DNA of 10,742 nucleotides from positions 1-10,742 of the forward strand of contig CAYSXI010000180.1 in NCBI GenBank assembly GCA_964434955.1, given 5' to 3'. Origin of the DNA: JANQLU01 sp964434955. Its GTDB lineage: Bacteria > Planctomycetota > Planctomycetia > Pirellulales > Pirellulaceae. The position numbers were made by a program, and so were the translations under genes. Positions 1 to 6,490 of the stretch are shown here, one piece after another (within the stretch, counting starts at the first letter, position 1; each line of letters starts with the position of its first letter). The notes below the pieces were generated by a model. That model was not told the origin of the DNA. It made no database searches and worked only from the letters and a program-made list of their open reading frames with translations.

Positions 1-96
1 AATCGAATTGTCAAACTGAACCGGTTGGTTTTGCGCGGACACAGCCGCCGTACAAAAACCGACACAGAGTGCGGCAAGAGCAAGTTTTTGGAACAT
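1..96 (-). CDS. Exported protein, N-terminal fragment with signal peptide (runs off left edge)
   Basis: An open minus-strand frame starts at the ATG at 96-94 and stays open to base 1, giving 32 residues. The start reads MFQK followed by a hydrophobic run of Leu, Ala, Val, Cys and Phe (residues 5-19) and then V-S-A before Q22. This is a textbook Sec signal peptide with a signal peptidase I site after about residue 21. No lipobox is visible. The mature part begins QNQPVQFDNS and is too short to identify a family. No clear Shine-Dalgarno precedes the ATG, which is also true of most other genes here. The gene points away from the tRNA and LRR gene, so it belongs to a unit left of the window. Function is unknown; export is the only supported statement. 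Confidence 0.62.
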   Translation of the reverse strand, partial: MFQKLALAALCVGFCTAAVSAQNQPVQFDNSI

Positions 97-656
97 GGCG
101 AATCCAGGAAATGAGTCTGTTTGGGTCACGACTTCGATCCGCTCTATCAAAACAAATCGGATCATCCTATTCATCGACCGATTCCAAACACGCGATCAAT
201 TCCTTCAACTTCTGCTTGAAAGATCAACCAGTTTGACTAACCGGATGCCCAAAGCCAGTACGTTCGATTCAGGCCGCAGGCTTTAACACCTTCGAACGGA
301 CCGTTTTGAGTCGGCCTGGCGGTCCGGGAAGACTTGACCATTGCGTTGGCCTTCGATTTGCCATGGATCGGCCGAGCCGCGGTTCCTTTTCCCAAGTCAC
401 TCGGAAACCAGGCTTCCCCCACGGTTCCGACCCTCTGATGACGCGGGCGTAATTTGGTTGAAAAAACGCGCGAACGCAAAGTCATTTCCTGGTGTCTGGT
501 TGGATGTTCCCGGGGTGAGTCCGGGATGGAATCCGGGCGGAGAATCGCCGGTTCTTCCCAAAAGGAAACTGATGAATTCTGGTCAATTCCGGGGCCAATA
601 TGGCCTTGAACTTGTTTCAGTCCCTCGATAAACTCTGTCTTTTCCAAATGGAAATT
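97..656. other. Gene-poor intergenic stretch
   Basis: About 560 bases lie between the start of the exported-protein gene and tRNA-Asn. I see no credible protein gene. Open frames at 95-286 and 341-631 (plus) and 237-782 (minus) have no recognisable domain, and the last reads antisense through the tRNA. The part from about 290 to 600 is G+C rich and carries scattered TCCGGG words (near 322, 520, 532 and 588). It must hold the promoter of the minus-strand gene at 96, but I could not pick a convincing one. Confidence 0.5.
606..634 (+). promoter_or_regulatory. Candidate promoter of tRNA-Asn
   Basis: TTGAAC at 606-611 (4 of 6 matches to the -35 consensus) is followed after 17 bases by TAAACT at 629-634 (4 of 6 to the -10 consensus). 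It ends 22 bases before the mature tRNA 5' end, a plausible leader length. Assigned by eye only. Confidence 0.33.
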
Positions 657-729
657 GCCTCTGTAGCTCAGTTGGTAGAGCAAGCGGCTGTTAACCGCTG
701 GGTCATAGGTTCGAGTCCTATCGGAGGCG
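657..729 (+). tRNA. tRNA-Asn(GTT)
   Basis: The cloverleaf is complete. The 7-bp acceptor stem pairs GCCTCTG (657-663) with CGGAGGC (722-728), including one T-G wobble, and the discriminator base is G729. The D arm contains AGCTCAGTTGGTAGAGC. The anticodon stem AGCGG/CCGCT encloses loop CTGTTAA (688-694) with anticodon GTT at 690-692, which reads AAC and AAU as asparagine. The T arm is ATAGG-TTCGAGT-CCTAT. The 3' CCA is not encoded, so it must be added after transcription. The gene stands alone, with a terminator starting three bases downstream. Confidence 0.97.
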
Positions 730-731
730 CT

Positions 732-760
732 AAAAACCCGCATTCTGTGCGGGTTTTTTT
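732..760 (+). terminator. Intrinsic terminator of tRNA-Asn
   Basis: AAAAACCCGCA (732-742) pairs perfectly with TGCGGGTTTTT (748-758) around a TTCTG loop. The 3' arm runs into seven Ts (754-760). The A-tract/T-tract symmetry could let it act on both strands, but only the tRNA ends here. Confidence 0.9.
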
Positions 761-871
761 GTGCGCGCAGCCAAGCAACCACTTGCGGAAAACATTCGTG
801 GCAGCCATTTAAATGCCCGCCAATCGTTGGCGCTACGAGATCTTAACTCGGAACGGCGGAGGGAAAGTTGA

Positions 872-877
872 TATAAC
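872..877 (+). promoter_or_regulatory. Possible -10 box upstream of the LRR gene
   Basis: TATAAC matches the -10 consensus at 5 of 6 positions and lies about 60 bases upstream of the LRR start at 940. No good -35 element sits at normal spacing. The rest of the gap between the tRNA terminator and the LRR gene (761-939) shows nothing else recognisable. Confidence 0.22.
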
Positions 878-939
878 GGATTCTGTCCACCGTTTTCGAT
901 TTCCGTTCCTCCATTCCATCGAGCTAAACGAGCAGAAAT

Positions 940-2829
940 TTGAGCGCCGAATCGCTGGTTCTTGAACTGACCAACATTTTCAAAGGCCCGCCCGATGCCC
1001 TGGCTTTTTCTGCGATTCGAGCAATTTTTGACGTTTGGCCAAAAGGCAATTCACGAGATCAAGCCATCAAGGATGCTGCCGTGGCGCTTCAGGCCTGGCC
1101 GGACTCGGCGCGGTCAATCTCGGTACGCGGACATGTTCTCGAAGCTTACGCCCGCAGCCCCAGTTGGAGTCTCGTCAGGCAACTAGCAATCACAGATTTG
1201 CTTGATCACGAGAGCGAGCTGCTCGCGGGGATCGATTTCCAAAATATGCGCGCATTCTCCGCACCTCGAGGACTGAAGGCCGACCACTTCAAAGAGGTCA
1301 GTCAATCCAATCGCTTTCGAAACGTCGTCGAGTTCTCAGTCGGCGGATTTGAACCGGCATCCGACTATGTCGACGAAGAAGACGGGGATCTTCTTGCCGA
1401 ACCCGTCGCTGCCGCAAACGGCCTCGATGTGGAAGCGATTTATCAAGAATACTGGCAGGCGCTTGGCCCTGGTGAGTGGTGTGGTCGACTTCGAAAGTGC
1501 AATCTCTATTGGCCCGAGTTACTTAAGCTTTGTGGGGACAGGGGCTTGCCTGAATTGGAACACGTGGAGATTGGGTTTTCGTTGGCGGCCTGCCCTCCTG
1601 AGTCGTTGGCGAAACTGACGCGAGAACGTTTCCCAAAACTTCACTCGCTTGCCTACGGGCGAGAGGACCGAACGCTGTTCGAACACTTTTCCGAAAACCG
1701 AACTCTGGCCGGTCAGCTTCGTCGGCTTTGGCTTTATGATTGCACCTACAACAACAAAATTGAAATTCTTGCGGAATGCGATTCATTGCAAGGTTTGAAG
1801 CACCTTTCGCTCAATGATTACCAGGTTGAATGCGAATCGATCAGGGCCCTGAATGAAACGGAGTTCGCCGATCAACTCGCTACGCTTGAGTTGCACTTTC
1901 CACGTGGAAATGACGATCCGAATGAAAAACTAGACGAAAGCGTTTGGCGGAATCTTGCATCGTCGCGATTCTCACAACTTGAATCGTTCCAGCTTCAGAT
2001 GTTGCAACCTGGCGCTCCGAATGACCTTTCGGTATTCGCAAATGCAAGCTGGCTCACTGGGCTCGTTGATTTGCGTTTGAAAATTCCCAAGCTTGAAAAT
2101 GCGGGCAATGTCGTCGCGCGATTGGATGGTTCCAAGCTCAAAAAACTATCGCTGGACGGCGCGGAGAATGCCGACGGGATCGCCCGCGCAATTCAAGATA
2201 ACCGCTCGCTCCAACGATTTGATGAACTGGAGGTAAGTTCTCTGGGTGCAGATGGCGTCAAGTGGATTTGCGATTCCGGGATCCGGTCGGTTCAAAAGTT
2301 GAGCCTACGTCTCGCAAACGAATTCAAGGAGGATGTCGCAGGACTGCTTTCGCAATGGCCAGTGCTTCAGAAAACCCGAGAACTGAACCTCAGTTTCTGT
2401 GACCTGGGAGACAAGTCTCTCGAATCGCTTTTGAATGGAAACCCGTTCGAACAATTGCGGTTATTCAATCTTGACGGGCACCAACTGACCGAGGCCGGCA
2501 TTGGCTACTTGTCAAATGCTTACTGCCTTAAGTCATTGTGGGTGCTGAAGGTCGCTCCTGGCATCGGCGTCGGCTTTAGCGACCAAAGCGCACATCAGCT
2601 TGCCAAGTCCGATGTCCTTGCGAGCCTTCACCATTTGGAAGTCGACATGCAGGCACTGAGCCGCCATGCCGAAACCGGGTTGGCGAATTCACCCAACCTG
2701 TCTCGACTTGAGTCCATTGAAACCATGAACCAGCGGAAGGTCTGGTCGCAGGGCAAACATCTTCGCGCCGTGTTACGATCAACCGCGGCAGCGCCCTATC
2801 CCGGAAACTCCTGGGAAGAGGATCGGTAG
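940..2829 (+). CDS. Leucine-rich-repeat protein of unknown function
   Basis: This gene encodes 629 residues. Residues about 205-592 contain some 14 degenerate leucine-rich repeats, seen as LxxLxL strands such as LRRLWL (260), LKHLSL (286), LKKLSL (400), VQKLSL (451) and RELNLSF (480). The repeats are spaced irregularly, often 25-28 residues, and resemble the ribonuclease-inhibitor type: a solenoid usually used for protein binding. Residues 1-130 look helical and match no domain I know. An acidic stretch (DYVDEEDGD) lies at 142-150. There is no signal peptide or membrane segment, so it is probably cytoplasmic. The start is TTG at 940: an in-frame stop at 925-927 precedes it, no ATG lies between, and no strong Shine-Dalgarno is present. 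The gene converges on dapL 32 bases downstream and has no operon partner. The LRR assignment is firm; the role is unknown. Confidence 0.85.
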   Translation: MSAESLVLELTNIFKGPPDALAFSAIRAIFDVWPKGNSRDQAIKDAAVALQAWPDSARSISVRGHVLEAYARSPSWSLVRQLAITDLLDHESELLAGIDFQNMRAFSAPRGLKADHFKEVSQSNRFRNVVEFSVGGFEPASDYVDEEDGDLLAEPVAAANGLDVEAIYQEYWQALGPGEWCGRLRKCNLYWPELLKLCGDRGLPELEHVEIGFSLAACPPESLAKLTRERFPKLHSLAYGREDRTLFEHFSENRTLAGQLRRLWLYDCTYNNKIEILAECDSLQGLKHLSLNDYQVECESIRALNETEFADQLATLELHFPRGNDDPNEKLDESVWRNLASSRFSQLESFQLQMLQPGAPNDLSVFANASWLTGLVDLRLKIPKLENAGNVVARLDGSKLKKLSLDGAENADGIARAIQDNRSLQRFDELEVSSLGADGVKWICDSGIRSVQKLSLRLANEFKEDVAGLLSQWPVLQKTRELNLSFCDLGDKSLESLLNGNPFEQLRLFNLDGHQLTEAGIGYLSNAYCLKSLWVLKVAPGIGVGFSDQSAHQLAKSDVLASLHHLEVDMQALSRHAETGLANSPNLSRLESIETMNQRKVWSQGKHLRAVLRSTAAAPYPGNSWEEDR

Positions 2830-2835
2830 GTAGTT

Positions 2836-2859
2836 AGTCCCGATTCGGAAATCAGGATT
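2836..2859. terminator. Hairpin between convergent LRR and dapL genes
   Basis: AGTCCCGATT (2836-2845) pairs with AATCAGGATT (2850-2859) around a CGGA loop, with one C-A mismatch and one G-T wobble. It fills most of the 32-base gap between the two stop codons. There is no strong T-tract on either side, so this is a weak or bidirectional terminator candidate, assigned from position and fold only. Confidence 0.42.
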
Positions 2860-2861
2860 CT

Positions 2862-4088
2862 CTACTTGTTGCGAATCCGGTCCATCGCGGTTTCAATATT
2901 GGCGCGACTATTGAAAGCACTCAAGCGGAAATAGCCCTCACCGGCGGCTCCGAACCCACTGCCTGGCGTACCGACAATGTGGTTCTGCGAAAGGAGCTCA
3001 TCGAAAAAGTCCCAACTGGATTTTCCATCAGGCGTCTTGATCCAAACGTAGGGCGCGTTCTCGCCGCCGAACACTCGATACCCACAGTCCTGCAAAACGT
3101 TTCGCATGATGGATGCGTTTTCCATATAGAAATCAACCAGGCTCGCGATCTGTTGTTTGCCAGCGTCGCTATAGGCTGCCGCCGCACCCCTTTGAATGAT
3201 GTAACTGACGCCATTGAATTTGGTACTGTGTCGCCGCGCCCAAAGTGGTTGAATGGGCTGCTCCGCGCCGGACGCGGTTGTTCCTTTCAATTCCGAAGGA
3301 ATAACAATGAACGCACAACGCGTCCCGGTAAACCCGGCGGTCTTGCTGAAACTGCGCAACTCGATTGCAACTTCCTTGGCCCCAGGAATTTCATAGATAC
3401 TTCGCGGGACATTCGGGTCACGTACAAACCCTTCGTAAGCCGCGTCATAAAAGATGATGGCTTTGTTTTCCCGCGCGTAATCGACCCATCGTTGGAGCAA
3501 TTCCTTGCTTGCGACAACCCCGGTCGGGTTGTTGGGGTAGCAAAGATAAATCAAATCAACTTTCTCGTCCGGAATCTGGGGCTCGAAGTTGTTTTCCTCG
3601 GTCACCGGGAGGTACACGATCCCTCCATAACGTCCTTGATCGTCGGCTTCGCCCGTATTCCCCGCCATCACATTCGTATCGACATAGACGGGATAAACGG
3701 GATCGAGGACCGCAACCTTATTGTTGCGTCCAAAAATTTCCAGAAGATTGCCGCTATCGCATTTCGACCCATCGGAAACAAAAATTTCGTTTGCCGAAAT
3801 GTCGACGCCGCGAGAGCGATAGTCATTTTCGACAATTGCGTTTCGCAAGAAGTCGTAGCCATTTTCGGGTCCGTAACCGCGAAACGTCTCACGCTGTCCC
3901 ATCTCATCAACGGCAGCGTGCATCGCTTCGACAATCGCTTGCGGCAACGGTTCGGTCACGTCGCCAATCCCCATTTTGATGACGGGAGCGTCAGGATTTT
4001 GCTCGGTAAATGCCGAGACTCGTCGTCCGATTTCCGGAAAAAGATACCCAGCCTTAAGTTTCAGATAGTGTTCGTTGATTTCTGCCAT
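2862..4088 (-). CDS. dapL: LL-diaminopimelate aminotransferase
   Basis: DapL is a PLP-dependent fold-type I aminotransferase. It converts tetrahydrodipicolinate plus glutamate directly to LL-2,6-diaminopimelate and 2-oxoglutarate, bypassing the succinyl or acetyl steps of lysine and peptidoglycan synthesis. The 408 residues fit the family length. Visible features are the N-terminal INEHYLKLKAGYLFPEI segment, IKMGIGDVTEPLP (37-49), YPNNPTG (184-190) with the cofactor-binding Asn, DAAY (215-218) with the Asp facing the pyridine nitrogen, SFSKTAGFTGTR with Schiff-base lysine K249, and the substrate-carboxylate arginine in YFRLSAF (R388). I chose the ATG at 4088 because the residues from there match the family N-terminus and GGCGGA lies just upstream. 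A TTG at 4103 would add five residues. The protein is cytoplasmic, and no other lysine gene is nearby. Confidence 0.96.
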   Translation of the reverse strand: MAEINEHYLKLKAGYLFPEIGRRVSAFTEQNPDAPVIKMGIGDVTEPLPQAIVEAMHAAVDEMGQRETFRGYGPENGYDFLRNAIVENDYRSRGVDISANEIFVSDGSKCDSGNLLEIFGRNNKVAVLDPVYPVYVDTNVMAGNTGEADDQGRYGGIVYLPVTEENNFEPQIPDEKVDLIYLCYPNNPTGVVASKELLQRWVDYARENKAIIFYDAAYEGFVRDPNVPRSIYEIPGAKEVAIELRSFSKTAGFTGTRCAFIVIPSELKGTTASGAEQPIQPLWARRHSTKFNGVSYIIQRGAAAAYSDAGKQQIASLVDFYMENASIMRNVLQDCGYRVFGGENAPYVWIKTPDGKSSWDFFDELLSQNHIVGTPGSGFGAAGEGYFRLSAFNSRANIETAMDRIRNK

Positions 4089-4256
4089 CGTTCCGCCAAT
4101 CAATTAATGGAAAACAAAAAGCTATCCAAACGACACGCGTTCGCCAAGCCCCGGATGAACGCTGAAGAATTCGTCAACGGCGAGTCACCGAGTCGATTGT
4201 CCACGAAAAAACGCGCCAACCGCAGCAGGACTTGGATGCGATCGATTCAATTCCGG

Positions 4257-6266
4257 TTATTCAAGCCCTTTCAAAAAGTCCTTCAGCGAGGTGTCACTCG
4301 CCGAGGCTTTTTCTTTGGAAGGGTCATCATCGGAAAAAAGATCAAGCATTGATTCGCTCGCCAATTCTTTCGCGCCATCTTCACTCAACGAAAGCTCGTT
4401 CAGGACTCCCGTATCAAACAGATCGGAGGGACGACCTCCAACGTCTGGATCGTCAATCCGGACTTCGCTGAAAGAAACGTTGTCGTGTTTCGCTTCGTTC
4501 TCGGAAACCAGTTTGCTTATTCCAGTCGTTCCTGTATTTGTCGCAGGAGGTTTTGATGCTGTCGATTCCGGCTTCATTTCCTTGAGTATGGGCGGCTTGT
4601 CTTTGGTTGGCTTTTGATTGGTTGGCTTTTTGTCACGAGCCGATGACGGAACCTGGGGCTTTTGCTCGGCCGAGGCTTCTGATGCTGGTTGCGGTTTCGC
4701 CGGAATGAACTCCTCCGGGCAATCGGAAATCCGAAAACCTTCGTCGACCAAGCCCAACCACTTTGTGATTTCGTCGGTACCAAGCCCTTGGGCGCGGTTG
4801 ATTCGGGTTTCCGTCCGACAATCGCTTCCGGGTAGTTCCGCCATCACCTCGAGGCGGCCGGCCGTTGAATACCGAAACTCGACATCGAGAAACGTGCCCT
4901 TGGGCAACCCTTCGGGCAAAGGTTCCACGACACATTTTCCGATGTGGGTTGCGCCCTGTCCGTTGTCGGTGCCACCTTCAACGACTTGCACCAAAACCTT
5001 GCGTTGATCTGGCTTGGATGTCTGAAACCTTTTTTTGTTGGTTGCGGGAAGGCGGTGGTTCTTGGGAATAATGATCTGCCGACGAGATTCCCGAGTCTTT
5101 GGATCAAGGCCCAAAACACCGAGGTCATGCGAATTCACATTGGAAACAGAAATTCCCTTACCGGCCGTCGCTCCATGCTTCATCAATATGCCCGCGTAAA
5201 TCGCCGCCCCATGAGCGACCGCTTCATCCGGCGAAATCGAACGATCGACAGAAAGCCCGGACTCTTTCTCAAGCATGCGAGCGACCATCGGCATTCTGGT
5301 AGAGCCACCCACGAGCAAGAGCTTTGTCAAATCGCTCCATTTTTTTCCCGCGTCGTTGAGCAACCTTTCCGTGGTAAGTCGCGTTCGTTCCAACAAATGT
5401 CGGGTAACTTCCTCGAATTGTTCACGGCGGAAGTCGAGGCTCACTCGTTTTCCTTCGGAGTCCATTCGAATGATGGTCTCTTTTCGAGCACTCAAAGATT
5501 TCTTGGCCCGCGTACATTCTCGCATGAGTTTTTCGGCTGCGCCCGGATCGGCAGCACAGTCAATTCCGAACTCTTCCTGAAATTTCTTGGTGGCAAAATC
5601 AAAAATGGCCCGGTCCCAATCCACGCCGCCAAGATAGACATCGCCTGCGGTCGCCAAAGCCGAAAATTGCGAGCCATCAATTTCCATCAAAGTGACGTCA
5701 AAGGTTCCTCCGCCCAAATCATAAACCAGAACAATCTCTTTCTCGGAAGCTTCGCCCGCGTCTGAAAGGAAACCGCGTTGAACTCCATAAGCTAATGCGG
5801 CAGCCGTCGGTTCATTGATGATGTCGATCACATTCAATCCGGCGATCTTCCCCGCATCCTGAGTCGCTTTCCTGCGGGGTTCATTAAAATAGGCCGGAAC
5901 CGTCACCACGGCGTCTTGGATCTCGCCAACCCGAAGCTCCGCATCATTTTTTAGTCGGTGAAGCACAAGCGACTGGATCACTTCCGGACGAAGTCGCTTT
6001 CCCATAATCTCTTTGCTGAAAAAAGCACCTCCCATGTCGCGTTTCGCGAGTCGCGCGAGCCGCTCGGGTTCAACCTCGCCAGCCAGTTCGGCTTCGCTAC
6101 CAACGATCACACCATCGCGATCAAAAAAAACGATGCTGGGGGTCGTCGACTCGCCTTCGCTGTTTTCGATCGTCATCGGCCGCCCCTGCGAATCAACAAA
6201 AGCAACCGCCGAATAGGTCGTCCCGAGGTCGATACCGACAGGAACCGATTTCTTGTTCTCACTCAT
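4257..6266 (-). CDS. Hsp70/DnaK-like chaperone paralogue without a helical lid
   Basis: The 669-residue protein has a complete Hsp70 ATPase domain (about 9-365): phosphate-1 motif GIDLGTTYSAVAF (11-23), connect-1 NEPTAAALAYG (151-161), phosphate-2 YDLGGGTFDVTL (182-193), adenosine motif LLLVGGSTRMP (316-326) and connect-2 DEAVAHGAAIYAG (347-359). ATP binding is therefore expected. The interdomain linker is degenerate: the acidic-hydrophobic linker and DVTPLSLG of DnaK are replaced by ISVSNVNSHDLGVLGLD (372-388). A beta substrate-binding domain follows (about 390-505). The alpha-helical lid is missing. In its place is a roughly 150-residue tail rich in Lys, Pro, Ser and acidic residues (520-669), with short motifs LFDTGVLNELSL, MLDLFSDDD and LKDFLKGLE. 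It is probably not the housekeeping DnaK, since no grpE or dnaJ is adjacent and the tail differs. The start is the ATG at 6266. Family assignment is firm; client and role are unknown. Confidence 0.93.
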   Translation of the reverse strand: MSENKKSVPVGIDLGTTYSAVAFVDSQGRPMTIENSEGESTTPSIVFFDRDGVIVGSEAELAGEVEPERLARLAKRDMGGAFFSKEIMGKRLRPEVIQSLVLHRLKNDAELRVGEIQDAVVTVPAYFNEPRRKATQDAGKIAGLNVIDIINEPTAAALAYGVQRGFLSDAGEASEKEIVLVYDLGGGTFDVTLMEIDGSQFSALATAGDVYLGGVDWDRAIFDFATKKFQEEFGIDCAADPGAAEKLMRECTRAKKSLSARKETIIRMDSEGKRVSLDFRREQFEEVTRHLLERTRLTTERLLNDAGKKWSDLTKLLLVGGSTRMPMVARMLEKESGLSVDRSISPDEAVAHGAAIYAGILMKHGATAGKGISVSNVNSHDLGVLGLDPKTRESRRQIIIPKNHRLPATNKKRFQTSKPDQRKVLVQVVEGGTDNGQGATHIGKCVVEPLPEGLPKGTFLDVEFRYSTAGRLEVMAELPGSDCRTETRINRAQGLGTDEITKWLGLVDEGFRISDCPEEFIPAKPQPASEASAEQKPQVPSSARDKKPTNQKPTKDKPPILKEMKPESTASKPPATNTGTTGISKLVSENEAKHDNVSFSEVRIDDPDVGGRPSDLFDTGVLNELSLSEDGAKELASESMLDLFSDDDPSKEKASASDTSLKDFLKGLE

Positions 6267-6344
6267 GGAATTTTCTTGTAGCTCGGCACATTCTTGAAAT
6301 TAGCAACACGGATTCACCGGCAGCCAAAAGTTTGATAGGGCAAC

Positions 6345-6350
6345 ATTATA
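6345..6350 (-). promoter_or_regulatory. Candidate -10 box for the Hsp70-like gene
   Basis: On the minus strand this reads TATAAT, a perfect -10 consensus, 79 bases upstream of the Hsp70 ATG. The hexamer 17 bases further upstream (6368-6373, TGGAAG) is a poor -35. I saw no CIRCE inverted repeat and no sigma-32-type element, so a housekeeping-sigma promoter is the simplest reading. Confidence 0.45.
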
Positions 6351-6406
6351 TGGCGTCCCCTCCCGGACTTCCATTTGCATCGAAGAATGAACGTTTTCAC
6401 ACGCTT

Positions 6407-6433
6407 CGCCGGCGACTTGCAGGTCCGCTGGCG
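6407..6433. other. GC-rich hairpin between sulfatase and Hsp70-like genes
   Basis: CGCCGGCG (6407-6414) pairs with CGCTGGCG (6426-6433), eight base pairs with one G-T wobble, around an 11-base loop. It lies about 60 bases downstream of the sulfatase stop and upstream of the Hsp70 promoter. No T-tract follows on either strand, so a terminator role for the sulfatase transcript is possible but not shown. Confidence 0.35.
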
Positions 6434-6490
6434 TATCCCCAGGGGCATGAGTCGCCCATAGAAAAATCGCTTTGGAATGTTAAGTGAGCA

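Noticed and set aside
341..631. 96-aa plus-strand open frame
   Set aside because: No recognisable domain, Arg/Pro/Ser-rich shadow-like composition, no ribosome-binding site.
237..782. 181-aa minus-strand open frame containing SDRTRTYDPAVNSRLLYQLSYRG
   Set aside because: It reads antisense through tRNA-Asn and its terminator; this peptide pattern is a familiar spurious translation of tRNA genes.
600..812. 70-aa plus-strand open frame with VAQLVEQAAVNRWVIGSSPIGG
   Set aside because: It is the sense translation of the tRNA itself.
4200..4256. Possible Hsp70 terminator: minus-strand T6 tract at 4204-4209 after GC-rich bases
   Set aside because: No adequate stem could be paired immediately before the T-tract.
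2979..4352. 457-aa plus-strand open frame
   Set aside because: It lies antisense to dapL, whose family match and catalytic motifs are unambiguous; the antisense protein has no recognisable domain.
4944..5765. 273-aa plus-strand open frame
   Set aside because: Antisense shadow of the Hsp70 ATPase and beta domains.
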